Shown one piece after another: positions 16,034 through 25,842 of a stretch of 64,000 nt of DNA (positions are counted from its first letter, which is position 1; each line of letters begins with the position of its first letter). The translations under genes were made by a program, and so were the position numbers. This DNA is from Pseudomonas guineae. GTDB lineage: Bacteria > Pseudomonadota > Gammaproteobacteria > Pseudomonadales > Pseudomonadaceae. The notes beneath the pieces are model-generated. The model made no database searches. It had not been told where the DNA came from and worked only from the letters and a program-made list of their open reading frames with translations. The stretch covers positions 248,001 to 312,000 of the forward strand of contig NZ_FOQL01000004.1 in assembly GCF_900113745.1 (NCBI RefSeq), in the 5' to 3' direction.

Positions 16034-19000
16034 ATGGCCACCACTACCCTTGGCGTAAAGCTCGATGATGCAACCCGTGATCGCCTCAAGCAGGCTGCGC
16101 AGTCAATTGACCGCACGCCGCATTGGTTGATCAAGCAGGCAATTTTCAATTACTTGGAGCAGGTCGAGGGTGGTTTGACCCCGGCCGAGCATTCCGGCCT
16201 GGCCGCAGTTGCTGGTGAAGAGTCGGTTGAGACTCTGACCGAGCAAGGTCTGCAGGTGTTCCTCGATTTCGCCGAAAGCATCCTCCCGCAGTCGGTACTG
16301 CGTGCGGCCATTACCGGAGCTTATCGTCGCCCGGAAACCGAAGCGGTACCGATGCTGCTGGAGCAAGCGCGTCTACCCAAGGACATGGCCGAGGCCAGCA
16401 ACAAACTGGCCATGCGCATTGCCGAGAAGCTGCGTAGCCAGAAGAATGCCAGCGGCCGTCAAGGGCTGGTGCAGGGTTTGCTGCAGGAGTTCTCGCTGTC
16501 CTCGCAGGAAGGTGTCGCGCTGATGTGCCTGGCCGAAGCGCTGCTGCGTATCCCGGATAAGGCCACGCGCGACGCGCTGATCCGCGACAAGATCAGCAAC
16601 GGCAACTGGAGCCAGCACCTGGGCAACAGCCCGTCTATGTTCGTCAACGCCGCCTCCTGGGGGCTGTTGATCACCGGTAAGTTGGTGTCGACGCACAACG
16701 AAGCGGGCATGATTACCTCGCTCAATCGCATCATAGGCAAAGGCGGCGAGCCGCTGATCCGTAAGGGCGTGGACATGTCCATGCGCCTGATGGGCGAGCA
16801 GTTTGTTACCGGTGAAACCATCGCCGAAGCCCTGGCTAATGCCACCACTATGGAAACCAAGGGTTTCCGTTATTCCTACGACATGCTCGGCGAAGCGGCG
16901 CTGACCGATGAAGACGCCAAGTGCTACCTGGCGTCCTATGAGCAGGCCATTCATGCCATCGGTAAGGCGTCCCATGGCCGTGGTATTTACGAAGGCCCGG
17001 GCATCTCGATCAAGCTGTCGGCGCTGCACCCGCGTTACAGCCGCGCGCAGCACGAGCGGGTGATGGACGAGCTGTACCCGATTTTGCTGAGCCTGACCAA
17101 GCTGGCCAAGCAGTACGACATCGGCCTGAACATCGACGCCGAAGAAGCAGACCGCCTGGAAATCTCCCTCGACCTGCTTGAGCGTCTGTGCTTCGATCCG
17201 GCCCTTGCCGGCTGGAACGGCATCGGCTTTGTGATTCAGGCTTACCAGAAGCGCTGCCCGTACGTGATCGACTACGTCATCGACCTGGCCAAGCGCAGCC
17301 GTCACCGCTTGATGATCCGCCTGGTAAAAGGCGCGTACTGGGACAGTGAAATCAAACGCGCCCAGGTCGAAGGCCTGGAAGGCTATCCGGTATTCACCCG
17401 CAAGCCGTACACCGATATTTCCTACATCGCTTGTGCACGCAAGCTGCTGGGCGTGCCGGAAGCCATCTACCCACAGTTCGCCACTCACAACGCTCACTCG
17501 TTGTCGGCGATTTACCAGCTGGCTGGGCAGAACTACTACCCGGGCCAGTACGAGTTTCAATGCCTGCACGGCATGGGTGAGCCGCTGTACGAGCAGGTTG
17601 TAGGCAAAATTGCCGACGGCAAGCTGAATCGTCCGTGCCGCATCTATGCGCCAGTGGGCAGCCATGAAACCTTACTGGCTTACTTGGTGCGTCGTCTGTT
17701 GGAAAACGGCGCGAACACCTCATTCGTCAACCGTATTGCTGACCACAGCATCTCAATCAAAGAGCTGGTGCTCGATCCGGTGCAGCAAATCGAGCAGATG
17801 GCTGCGCAGGAAGGTGGCCTCGGTCTGCCGCACCCGCGCATTGCGCTGCCGTGCGCTTTGTATGGCACTACCCGGAAAAACTCCGAAGGCATCGACCTGG
17901 CCAACGAGCATCGCCTGGGTTCGCTGTCTTCGGCCCTGCTGAGCAGCACCAACAATGCCTATAAGGCCATGCCGCTGCTCGGTTGTGACACGCCAGAGTT
18001 GGGCGAGGCGCAGCCGGTGCGCAACCCGGCGGATCACCGCGATATCGTCGGCCATGTGCATGAAGCCAGTGCGCAGGATGTACAAAATGCAGTGCTCTGC
18101 GCGGTGTCCAGTGGGCAAATCTGGCAGTCGACCCTGCCGGGCGAGCGCGCTGCCGTGCTCGACCGCGCCGCGGATCAGATGGAAGCAGAAACCCAGCAGC
18201 TGATGGGCTTGCTGGTGCGTGAGTCGGGCAAGACCTTTGCCAACGCGATTGCCGAAGTACGTGAGGCCGTGGACTTCCTGCGTTACTACGCAGCGCAGGC
18301 ACGTAACCACTTCAGCAATGACAGTCACCGCCCACTGGGTCCGGTGGTATGCATCAGTCCGTGGAACTTCCCGCTGGCCATCTTCAGCGGTCAAGTGGCC
18401 GCCGCGTTGGCCGCCGGTAACACCGTGCTAGCCAAACCAGCAGAGCAAACGCCGCTGATCGCCGCGCAGGCCGTGCGCATCTTGCTCGAAGCCGGCGTAC
18501 CAGCCGGTGCCGTGCAGCTGCTGCCGGGCACCGGTGAAACCGTCGGTGCTGGCTTGATCGGCAACGAGCGGGTGCGTGGTGTGATGTTCACCGGCTCCAC
18601 CGAAGTGGCCGGGATTATCCAGCGCAACCTCGCCGGTCGCCTGGATGCCCACGGTCGCACCATCCCCCTGATCGCTGAAACCGGCGGCCTTAACAGCATG
18701 ATCGTTGACTCCTCGGCACTCACCGAGCAGGTGGTGGTTGATGTCGTCGCCTCGGCCTTCGACAGCGCGGGTCAGCGTTGCTCGGCCTTGCGCGTACTCT
18801 GCGTGCAGGCAGATGTGGCCGATCGGGTGATCAACATGCTTAAGGGCGCTATGGCTGAATACAGCCTGGGTAACCCGGAGCGCTTGAGCACGGATATCGG
18901 CCCGGTGATCGACGCCGAAGCCAAGGGCAATATCGATCAGCACATCGCGAAAATGCGCGAGAAGGGTCGCACGATTTTCCAGGCGGCGCGCAGCAATGGC

Positions 19001-19975
19001 GATGACCTGAGCCGCGGTACCTTTGTCACGCCGACGCTGATCGAGCTGGACAGCTACGATGAACTGCAGCGTGAAATCTTCGGCCCGGTACTGCACGTGG
19101 TGCGCTATGCCCGTGCCGATCTTGCCAAGCTGCTGCAGCAGATCAACGACAGCGGCTATGGCTTGACGCTGGGTGTGCACACGCGCATCGATGAAACCAT
19201 CGCCCAGGTGGTCAACAGCGCCAAGGTTGGCAACCTCTACGTCAACCGCAATATGGTCGGTGCAGTCGTTGGCGTGCAGCCGTTCGGTGGTGAAGGCCTG
19301 TCGGGTACTGGCCCGAAAGCCGGTGGCCCGTTGTACATGTACCGCTTGCTGGCCACCCGCCCGCAGGATGCAGTGGCTAAGCAGCTGCAGCAGGAAGAGG
19401 GCGAGATTCAGCGTCCGGCTGCGCAGGCTAAGGTTATTCAGGCGCTGCAGGAGTGGGCGGTTGAGCATGAGCCGAGTCTGTCTGCCTTGAGTGCACAGTA
19501 TGTCGAGCTGGCGCAAAGCGGCACTGTGCAGCTGTTGGCTGGCCCGACCGGTGAGCGCAACAGTTACAGCCTGCTACCACGTGAGCATGTGCTGTGCTTG
19601 GCTGATGAGCGCAGCGATTTGCTGGTACAGCTGGCGGCGGCGTTGGCCGTGGGTTGCCAGGTGCTGTGGCAGGAAAGCGAGCTGACCCAGGCGATGTTTG
19701 CGGCATTGCCCAAGCTGGTGCAGCAACGCATTACCCTGCTCAGCCAGTGGAGCAGCAGTGAGACCAGTTTTGATGCCATCTTGCACCACGGTGACTCCGA
19801 CCAGTTGCGTGAAGTCAGCCAGTTGGCGGCTAAGCGTCCTGGCGCGATCATCGGTGTGCATGGCTTGAACAAAGGTGAGACTGACATCCCACTGGAGCGC
19901 CTGTTGATCGAGCACGCTTTGAGCATCAACACCGCAGCGGCCGGCGGTAACGCCAGCCTGATGACCATCGGTTAA
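16034..19975 (+). CDS. putA: Trifunctional proline dehydrogenase / P5C dehydrogenase / repressor PutA
   Basis: 1313 residues, full length for PutA. Residues 1-47 form a ribbon-helix-helix DNA-binding domain (TTTLGVKLDDATRDRLKQAA). The FAD-binding proline dehydrogenase barrel spans roughly 170-560 (MIRLVKGAYWDSEIKRAQ, RIYAPVGSHETLLAYLVRRLLENGANTSFVNR split by family motifs). The P5C dehydrogenase follows (about 640-1130), with LIAETGG Glu near 882 and GQRCSALR Cys near 916. A degenerate ALDH-like C-terminal domain completes it. It oxidises proline to glutamate at the membrane, channelling the intermediate, and represses its own gene when proline is low. The ATG at 16034 starts the RHH domain exactly; a start 27 bases upstream is unlikely. 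Confidence 0.95.
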   Translation: MATTTLGVKLDDATRDRLKQAAQSIDRTPHWLIKQAIFNYLEQVEGGLTPAEHSGLAAVAGEESVETLTEQGLQVFLDFAESILPQSVLRAAITGAYRRPETEAVPMLLEQARLPKDMAEASNKLAMRIAEKLRSQKNASGRQGLVQGLLQEFSLSSQEGVALMCLAEALLRIPDKATRDALIRDKISNGNWSQHLGNSPSMFVNAASWGLLITGKLVSTHNEAGMITSLNRIIGKGGEPLIRKGVDMSMRLMGEQFVTGETIAEALANATTMETKGFRYSYDMLGEAALTDEDAKCYLASYEQAIHAIGKASHGRGIYEGPGISIKLSALHPRYSRAQHERVMDELYPILLSLTKLAKQYDIGLNIDAEEADRLEISLDLLERLCFDPALAGWNGIGFVIQAYQKRCPYVIDYVIDLAKRSRHRLMIRLVKGAYWDSEIKRAQVEGLEGYPVFTRKPYTDISYIACARKLLGVPEAIYPQFATHNAHSLSAIYQLAGQNYYPGQYEFQCLHGMGEPLYEQVVGKIADGKLNRPCRIYAPVGSHETLLAYLVRRLLENGANTSFVNRIADHSISIKELVLDPVQQIEQMAAQEGGLGLPHPRIALPCALYGTTRKNSEGIDLANEHRLGSLSSALLSSTNNAYKAMPLLGCDTPELGEAQPVRNPADHRDIVGHVHEASAQDVQNAVLCAVSSGQIWQSTLPGERAAVLDRAADQMEAETQQLMGLLVRESGKTFANAIAEVREAVDFLRYYAAQARNHFSNDSHRPLGPVVCISPWNFPLAIFSGQVAAALAAGNTVLAKPAEQTPLIAAQAVRILLEAGVPAGAVQLLPGTGETVGAGLIGNERVRGVMFTGSTEVAGIIQRNLAGRLDAHGRTIPLIAETGGLNSMIVDSSALTEQVVVDVVASAFDSAGQRCSALRVLCVQADVADRVINMLKGAMAEYSLGNPERLSTDIGPVIDAEAKGNIDQHIAKMREKGRTIFQAARSNGDDLSRGTFVTPTLIELDSYDELQREIFGPVLHVVRYARADLAKLLQQINDSGYGLTLGVHTRIDETIAQVVNSAKVGNLYVNRNMVGAVVGVQPFGGEGLSGTGPKAGGPLYMYRLLATRPQDAVAKQLQQEEGEIQRPAAQAKVIQALQEWAVEHEPSLSALSAQYVELAQSGTVQLLAGPTGERNSYSLLPREHVLCLADERSDLLVQLAAALAVGCQVLWQESELTQAMFAALPKLVQQRITLLSQWSSSETSFDAILHHGDSDQLREVSQLAAKRPGAIIGVHGLNKGETDIPLERLLIEHALSINTAAAGGNASLMTIG

Positions 19976-20429
19976 TCCGTTGCCGCTGTGAGTACCGGGC
20001 TGCTGTCCGCTACTCACAGCACCGAGCATGACACCCGGCAGGTTCGCCTGCCGGGGTAGTACGCAGCACCGGCTTACCGCCACCCCCAGGTACTTTGCCC
20101 AAGCACCTGATGCTGCACGCGGCACCTACCGTAACGCAGCGCCCTTCGTACACCCGGTAACGGGGGCTACCCGCCCGTACGATGTGTTTCTTCCTCTCTG
20201 GCATTTCGATGCGATGCACCGGCCTACCCGGCTGGTGCTGGAGCGGCGCTACCCGCGCCGTTCCAGTCGATCGCCTGCCGCTGTCTCTTAAATACCTGTT
20301 GGCTAATTTCCGGTGATAGCAAGCGTGAGTGTCTGCAGCTGTGCCTGGCTCATATCGGCTACAAAGACTAAGCAGCGCAGCGGTATTGGCTACGCTGCCG
20401 GCCTATTTGGCGGGCAAGCCGCTGATTGC
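19976..20429. other. 454-bp gap between convergent putA and sdsA
   Basis: No gene is supported. It contains two stable hairpins just after putA: GCTGTGAGTA / TACTCACAGC (19985-20020) and CCCGGCAGG-TTCG-CCTGCCGGG (20034-20055). The first could act as a terminator although it lacks a T-run. A frame at 20028-20291 is open, but it overlaps the hairpins and has no ribosome site or recognisable protein. Confidence 0.6.
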
Positions 20430-22397
20430 TTACTGACGGGTGACGATAGGGAAGCGTCCGTCTGGCTTATCCAGCAGACTGAAGAAGCGTCCCAGTGCCA
20501 GTGTACTGCCGTCGATCGACACCTGATCGGAGCTGAGTAAGGCACCGGCACCGGCCTGCCCGCTGACCATCTGCAAGAAAAAATCCTGGCTCAGGTTCAG
20601 GCTGACATCGGCCTCGGCCACCTCTTGGTCCGCCAGGCGGCGGTGATGCAGCACGGCGTTCTCGATCCACAGGTGAAAACGCGCGCCGCTGTCGGTGAAG
20701 TTGAGGTTGATGCGCAGCGCACTGTCGGCTGCCGCCGTGCCATCCAGTTTGGTCGCCATGACCTCGAGGAACCGCTCGGGCGCCGTGTGCTTGAGCATGT
20801 CGAGCATCATCACGGGGGTGAAACCGTCTTCCGGCAGGCCGTGGCGCAGCTCATAGGCTCCGCTCAGGTAAACGTTACGCCAGGACGCTGACTCGGCCTG
20901 ATAACCCAGTTGCTCAAAGCTACGGGCTTGCAGGTCGCGGGTAGCCGCATGCTCAGGGTTGGCATACAGCAGGTGCTTACCCAGTTCGGCAGCCCAGCGG
21001 TAGTCACCCTCTGCATAGGCCTGTTCGGCGCTCGCCAGCAACTGCTCGCTGCCCCCGGCCAGTGCTACGTACTTGGCTGCCGCAGCCACCGGTGGTATCG
21101 GGTCGAGGTTGGCTGGGTTGGCGTCATACCAGCCCAAGTAGAACTGATAGATGCCGCGCACGTTGTGCTTAAGCGTGCCGTAGTAGCCATGCACGTGCAG
21201 GTGTTGGTCGAGGCTTGGCGGCAGCTTTAACTGCTCAGCGATCTCTGGCGCGGTGAGCCCAGCATTCATCAAGCGCACGGTTTGGTCGTGCAAGTAACGG
21301 TAGACATCACGCTGCGCAGTGAGGAATGCCTGAATGTTGTCCTGCCCCCACACCGGCCAGTGGTGCTGGTTGAAGAGCATCTGCGCCTCGGCGGCGTGCG
21401 CACGGCTGGCGTCGATGTAGTTGGCCCATTGCAGGGCATCGCGCACCTTGGCCCCGCGCAGGGTGTAAAGGTTGTGCAGGGTTTGCGAGAGCAGCTCTGC
21501 GCCGCCAAAGGCTTTCAGTTCTGGCAGGCTGAAGGTCATCTCTGCCGGCGCTTCGGCTCCGGGTGTGTTGTAGAAGACAAAGCGCACACCATCGACGTTC
21601 AGTGTCTGTTCGCTGGCGCTGATCAGTTGGGTCGGCGGCAGAATGCCCATATGACCGAACGCCACCGCCTTGCCCAGGCCGTTATCCACCATGCCCTCGG
21701 CAGTGCGTGGCAGACGCTTGCCGTACATAAAGGTGGCGCGGCGAGCCATGGCAACGCCCATCATCAGGTTTTCGCTGGTGGCTTCCTGCATAAACCCGAG
21801 CGGGGCAATCACCGGCACTTGCCGAGCCTTGGCTTCTTCGGCGCTGAGCACGCCGAGGGCGCCGCCAAAGTGATCGACATGGCTGTGGCTGAAGATCATC
21901 GCGCTGATCGGACGCTTGCCCAGATGTTGAGCAACAAAGTCCATGGCGAAGGCGGCGGTTTCTCGACTGGTCAGCGGGTCGATAACAATCCAGCCGCTGT
22001 CGCCCTCAATCAGGGTCATATTGGCCAGGTCGAAGCCGCGCAGTTGGTAGATTTTTTCGCTGACTTTGAACAGGCCAATCTGGTTATTTAGCAGTGCCTG
22101 CCGCCATAGGCTCGGGTTGACGGTCGCCGGCGCTTCGTCCTGGATAAAGGCGAAGCTGTCGAAGTCCCAGATTAGCTGGCCGTCGGCATCGCGCACCTGG
22201 CCCTTTGGTGCGGCAATTAATCCCCGGCGCGCCTGGGCCAGGCCCTTGGTCTGGTTCAGGTCGTATTGCTCAGCCACCTTGGCCTGGGCTGCTTGTGTGC
22301 TGGGTGTAGCGGCGCTGGTGCTGGGCGCGGGGCTGTCGCTGCAGGCGCTGAGTAACAATAGGGTGCTGGGTAATAACCAGCGCAAGGGCAGATTCAT
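20430..22397 (-). CDS. sdsA: Secondary/linear alkylsulfatase, SdsA type, predicted lipoprotein
   Basis: 655 residues, the normal size of SdsA1-type alkylsulfatases. The N-terminus is a lipoprotein signal (LLLLSAC, Cys19). The metallo-β-lactamase core has the zinc motif HSHVDH (His171, His173, Asp175, His176). The middle dimerisation region and a C-terminal SCP2-like domain (about 540-655) follow. The family hydrolyses SDS and similar alkyl sulfates to alcohol and sulfate. A LysR gene is divergently transcribed, as in the sdsA/sdsB locus. Lipid anchoring would place the enzyme at the outer membrane or periplasm. Confidence 0.9.
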   Translation of the reverse strand: MNLPLRWLLPSTLLLLSACSDSPAPSTSAATPSTQAAQAKVAEQYDLNQTKGLAQARRGLIAAPKGQVRDADGQLIWDFDSFAFIQDEAPATVNPSLWRQALLNNQIGLFKVSEKIYQLRGFDLANMTLIEGDSGWIVIDPLTSRETAAFAMDFVAQHLGKRPISAMIFSHSHVDHFGGALGVLSAEEAKARQVPVIAPLGFMQEATSENLMMGVAMARRATFMYGKRLPRTAEGMVDNGLGKAVAFGHMGILPPTQLISASEQTLNVDGVRFVFYNTPGAEAPAEMTFSLPELKAFGGAELLSQTLHNLYTLRGAKVRDALQWANYIDASRAHAAEAQMLFNQHHWPVWGQDNIQAFLTAQRDVYRYLHDQTVRLMNAGLTAPEIAEQLKLPPSLDQHLHVHGYYGTLKHNVRGIYQFYLGWYDANPANLDPIPPVAAAAKYVALAGGSEQLLASAEQAYAEGDYRWAAELGKHLLYANPEHAATRDLQARSFEQLGYQAESASWRNVYLSGAYELRHGLPEDGFTPVMMLDMLKHTAPERFLEVMATKLDGTAAADSALRINLNFTDSGARFHLWIENAVLHHRRLADQEVAEADVSLNLSQDFFLQMVSGQAGAGALLSSDQVSIDGSTLALGRFFSLLDKPDGRFPIVTRQ

Positions 22398-22489
22398 TGG
22401 CGTTCTCCACAGGATGACTGGTCAGAGCATGGGGTGCGGCCTACCATGCGTCCAATGCAGCTAAAACATCTTTTCAATGCGTATAAGAC

Positions 22490-23437
22490 ATGAATATAGA
22501 ACTCCGTCACTTGCGTCATGCCCTTGCCCTCGCCGAACATGGCAATTTTGCCCGCGCTGCAGAGGCGCTTCATCTCTCCCCGCCGGCGCTATCACGCAGC
22601 TTACAAGCACTCGAAGCGCAAGTTGGCGAGCAACTGTTTGATCGTAGTCACCGTGAAGTGACCCCCACGGCGATGGGCGAACTGCTGTTGCAGCATGCCC
22701 GCAAACTGCTGCTGCACGCCCAAGACCTCAAGCATGACCTGCAATTAGCGCGTGGTTTGGAGCAAGGGGAGTTACGCATAGGGGTGGGCCCGTTTGCCGG
22801 CGCAGCCCTGGTCGCCCCGGTGCTGGCCATCTTGAGCCGTGCCCATCCTGGCGTGCATTTGGAGGTGATACTGGCGCCCTGGCAAGAACTGCCAGCGCGC
22901 TTGCAACGCCGCGAAATCGACCTGATGGTGGTCGACTTACACGAGATTGAAGACGACCCCTGCTATGCCGTGCAAGCTCTTGGTGAACACCACACGTTGC
23001 CGGTGTGCCGCGCCGGCCATCCATTGCTAGAACAGGCCGCGCCTGGTTTTGAAGCGCTGTTGCAGTACCCACTGGCTGGGCCAAACCTGCCTGAGGCTAT
23101 TCGCGAGGAGCTGCTCAAACGCCTGCCCAGTGCGTTACAGAACACCTGGCGGGCGCAGTGGAAATTGGCGATCACCTGCGACAGCTCAGCCATGCTCAAG
23201 CAGCTTTTACTGGGCTGTGAGGCACTGGCGATGTTGCCGTGGTTTATGGTGGAAGACGAACTGCAACGCGGTGACTTGCAGGCATTGCGCAGCCTCGCCC
23301 CTGGCCTGAGTGGGCGCTTCGGGGTTGCTCGTCTGCACGGCCGGCGCTTATCGCTGGCGGCGCAGTGCTTTATCGAGACGTTGCTGGCGCATGACGTCGC
23401 CGTGCGTCAACGGCAGGCTGCGTGGCTGGCTCACTAG
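22490..23437 (+). CDS. sdsB: LysR-family regulator, SdsB-like
   Basis: 315 residues. The N-terminal winged helix (RHLRHALALAEHGNFARAAE ... LSRSLQALEAQVGEQLFDR) is followed by a periplasmic-binding-like effector domain (about 90-300). It is divergent from the alkylsulfatase gene with a 92-bp gap, the classical LysR arrangement, so it probably activates sdsA in response to an alkyl sulfate or long-chain alcohol. Ligand assignment is inference. Confidence 0.85.
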   Translation: MNIELRHLRHALALAEHGNFARAAEALHLSPPALSRSLQALEAQVGEQLFDRSHREVTPTAMGELLLQHARKLLLHAQDLKHDLQLARGLEQGELRIGVGPFAGAALVAPVLAILSRAHPGVHLEVILAPWQELPARLQRREIDLMVVDLHEIEDDPCYAVQALGEHHTLPVCRAGHPLLEQAAPGFEALLQYPLAGPNLPEAIREELLKRLPSALQNTWRAQWKLAITCDSSAMLKQLLLGCEALAMLPWFMVEDELQRGDLQALRSLAPGLSGRFGVARLHGRRLSLAAQCFIETLLAHDVAVRQRQAAWLAH

Positions 23438-23494
23438 GCTGCGTGTAGCCGTACCTCGGAGGTTTTATCGACGGCAGGTACAGATGCTCAACCG

Positions 23495-24118
23495 TCAGTT
23501 AGGGGGCGTTGCGTTCTGCGTCAGCTGATTGCGCAGCGCCCGGTCGACCTTAATCTGTAGCTTGTAAGCAGGCGCTTCGATGGCGTCGTGGTCGCGGGTA
23601 TAGCGTCGGGTAAATTCGCCTACGCCCCATTGCTGGTACTGCTGCACATGCAACAGCTCATGGGCCCAGAGCGCGACATTCTGCTGCGCGTCTTCGGCAT
23701 TACGGAAGACGATGATGTCGATCAGCGTCACCGCCTGCACGTCTGGATTTTGCAGCAAGGCATTGCCGGCGTTCAGCGTTTCGCCTGCCCCAACCGTGAA
23801 ACGCGCTGAGTCGAGCACCGCTATATCGAAATAGGCCTCCAGCTGCGCGCGGATATGCAAGGGAACAGGCTCAGTACCGCCGGCCGCGGCGTGCTCACGC
23901 GCTTGCAGTAACCCTTGTTCAAGACCGGAGGCGGCTATCAGGGTGGCGTTTTCGTAGAGCCCATCGATGTCGGCTTGGCTGATCGGCGCGCAGAAGCACA
24001 CCACGGCACAGACCTGCTGCTGCCCGCTGGGGCAGGCGAGAACCGAGGCAGTAAGGCCGAGCCCACCAACCAATAAGGCGGCCCAGCGCAAAGGATGGCG
24101 CAAAAACACAGCAGGCAA
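23495..24118 (-). CDS. Secreted DUF4157-like HELLH protein
   Basis: About 207 residues from an inferred TTG start at 24118, chosen because AGGGAG lies at the right distance upstream and the product then begins with a normal signal peptide (RWAALLVGGLGLTASVLA). The first ATG, 93 bases further up, would give an atypical long leader. LWAHELLHVQQYQQWG is a zinc-peptidase-like HExxH motif in a DUF4157-type context. Four cysteines follow the signal. Function unknown; protease activity is not proven for this family. Confidence 0.7.
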   Translation of the reverse strand: MPAVFLRHPLRWAALLVGGLGLTASVLACPSGQQQVCAVVCFCAPISQADIDGLYENATLIAASGLEQGLLQAREHAAAGGTEPVPLHIRAQLEAYFDIAVLDSARFTVGAGETLNAGNALLQNPDVQAVTLIDIIVFRNAEDAQQNVALWAHELLHVQQYQQWGVGEFTRRYTRDHDAIEAPAYKLQIKVDRALRNQLTQNATPPN

Positions 24119-24250
24119 GGACGTCTCCCTAAAACAATAGCGACCGCAGATGGATGGGGCATTCCGCGTCGGGTTGGACAGTGGCCATTGAGCTTGGTTG
24201 CAGCGGTGCAACGTCGCGTCAACGACGTGTTATCTGCCCGACGTATGCGG

Positions 24251-25018
24251 CTATACCCGCACCCAGCGCTGTCGGGTCCAACCGCTTAGGGCATCGACGC
24301 CGAACACCAGCAGCAGCATCGCCAGGATCACCGTGCTGGCCTGTGCTTCCTGGAACAGGCTAAGGCTGACGTAGAGCATCTGCCCCAGACCGCCGGCCCC
24401 AACGAAGCCAAGCACGCTGGCCATGCGGATATTGTTTTCCCAGCGGTACAGGCAGTAAGCCAACAGCTGTGGCCAGAGGTTGGGCAGGGTGCCGTAGCAG
24501 AACGCGGCGATCTGGCCGCCGCCTTGCAAGCGGATCGCCTCGGCCGGTGCGGTCGGGGTGTTTTCCAGGGCTTCGGCAAATAATCGACCGAGTACGCCAG
24601 CGGTGTGCAGGGCCAGAGCCAGAGTGCCGGCATTCGGGCCGAGGCCAGCAGCCAGCACCATTAGCGCCGCCCAAACCAGCTCGGGAATGGCCCGTAGGGC
24701 ATTCAGCAGCAAACGTGCTGCGCTCTGCAGCGGCCAGCCGAAACGCCCGGCGGCGGGCAACGCCAGGAGCAAGCCAAACACCGCCGCCAGCAAGGTGCCG
24801 ATGGCCGACATGGCCAGAGTTTCCAGCGCCCCCCGGCTGATGGCCGCGAGGTGCTCGGTGCTCAGGTCGGGCGCAAGGAAGCGCCGTACATAGCCAAGCA
24901 TCTGCGCCAGGCTGTCGCCGCCGACCAGCACGGCGAGGTCGATGCCTAGATAGACGAACGAGGCATACACCGCCACGCCGATAGCCAAGAGCAGCAACAG
25001 ATTGATCAGCCGGTTCAT
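24251..25018 (-). CDS. PhnE-like ABC transporter permease 2 (putative selenium oxyanion uptake)
   Basis: 255 residues with about six transmembrane segments. The permease EAA-type loop is visible (EAIRLQGGGQIAAFCYGTLPNL), followed by [21 protein letters not shown], typical of PhnE. The start overlaps the stop of the preceding permease gene (ATGA). It is the last gene of a four-gene operon: binding protein, ATPase, permease, permease. The divergent neighbours are selD and mnmH, so selenate or selenite import is more likely than phosphonate import. Confidence 0.85.
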   Translation of the reverse strand: MNRLINLLLLLAIGVAVYASFVYLGIDLAVLVGGDSLAQMLGYVRRFLAPDLSTEHLAAISRGALETLAMSAIGTLLAAVFGLLLALPAAGRFGWPLQSAARLLLNALRAIPELVWAALMVLAAGLGPNAGTLALALHTAGVLGRLFAEALENTPTAPAEAIRLQGGGQIAAFCYGTLPNLWPQLLAYCLYRWENNIRMASVLGFVGAGGLGQMLYVSLSLFQEAQASTVILAMLLLVFGVDALSGWTRQRWVRV

Positions 25019-25842
25019 GCCAACCTCCGGCGCAGCAGGCGGCTGAGCTGATCGGCCAGTAGCACCAATAGCAGGAAGGTCAGCAGCATGCTGGCCACCT
25101 CGCCGCCGGCAAACATGCGCAGCGACAGATCGATCTGCTGGCCGAGGCCGCCGGCGCCGACGAAGCCCATCACCACCGAGGCGCGAATCGCGCATTCCCA
25201 GCGATACACCGTGTAAGAGGTCAACTCCGCCGCCGCATTCGGCAGGATGCCGTAGAAAAATGCCGTCAATCGGCCGCTGCCGGATTGCAGCAAGGCGTGC
25301 ATGGGGCGCTGGTCGACTGACTCGTAAATTTCTGCGTAGACCTTGCCGAGCATGCCGCTGTAGGTGATGGCGATAGCCAGTACCCCGGCGGTGGGGCCAA
25401 GACCGACGGCGCGCACGAACAATAGCGCCCAGACGATTTCCGGCACGCTACGCAAGAAGATCAGCAGCCCGCGTACCGGCCAACGCAGCAACTGCGCCAA
25501 GGCTTTAGGCCGGCCACCACGGGCGGCGGCGGAGAGCGACAAGGCGCGGCTGGCCAATAGGCTCGCGGGGATTGCTAATAGCAGCGCCAGGGCCATCCCC
25601 GCAGTGGCGATCGCCAGCGTTTGCAAGGTGGCCTGCAGCAACAGCTCGAGAAACGCCGTGTCATGCGCCGGTGGCCAGAACGCCGCGACAAAGCGGCCCA
25701 TCTCGCTTTGGCTATCGGCTTGCAGCAGCACGCCCAGATCCAGCTCGCTGAGCTGAATGCCCGGCCACAGCAGGGCCAGTGCCAGCAGGCTGAGCAGCAG
25801 TCGCGGCAGGGCAGCCGGGTCGCGCTGGGTGCGGCTTAGCAT
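25015..25842 (-). CDS. PhnE-like ABC transporter permease 1
   Basis: 275 residues, about six membrane segments, PhnE family. The coupling loop reads [22 protein letters not shown] and is followed by [24 protein letters not shown]. It is a paralogue of the next permease and overlaps it by four bases; the two should form the heterodimeric membrane channel. It overlaps the end of the ATPase gene by seven bases. Confidence 0.87.
   Translation of the reverse strand: MLSRTQRDPAALPRLLLSLLALALLWPGIQLSELDLGVLLQADSQSEMGRFVAAFWPPAHDTAFLELLLQATLQTLAIATAGMALALLLAIPASLLASRALSLSAAARGGRPKALAQLLRWPVRGLLIFLRSVPEIVWALLFVRAVGLGPTAGVLAIAITYSGMLGKVYAEIYESVDQRPMHALLQSGSGRLTAFFYGILPNAAAELTSYTVYRWECAIRASVVMGFVGAGGLGQQIDLSLRMFAGGEVASMLLTFLLLVLLADQLSRLLRRRLA

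Noticed and set aside
16373..19516. Long antisense open frames inside putA
   Set aside because: Same reason: the putA frame is fully conserved through all motifs, and the antisense products show no family features.
20028..20291. Possible small gene between putA and sdsA
   Set aside because: Overlaps two hairpins, no ribosome site, composition unlike a protein.
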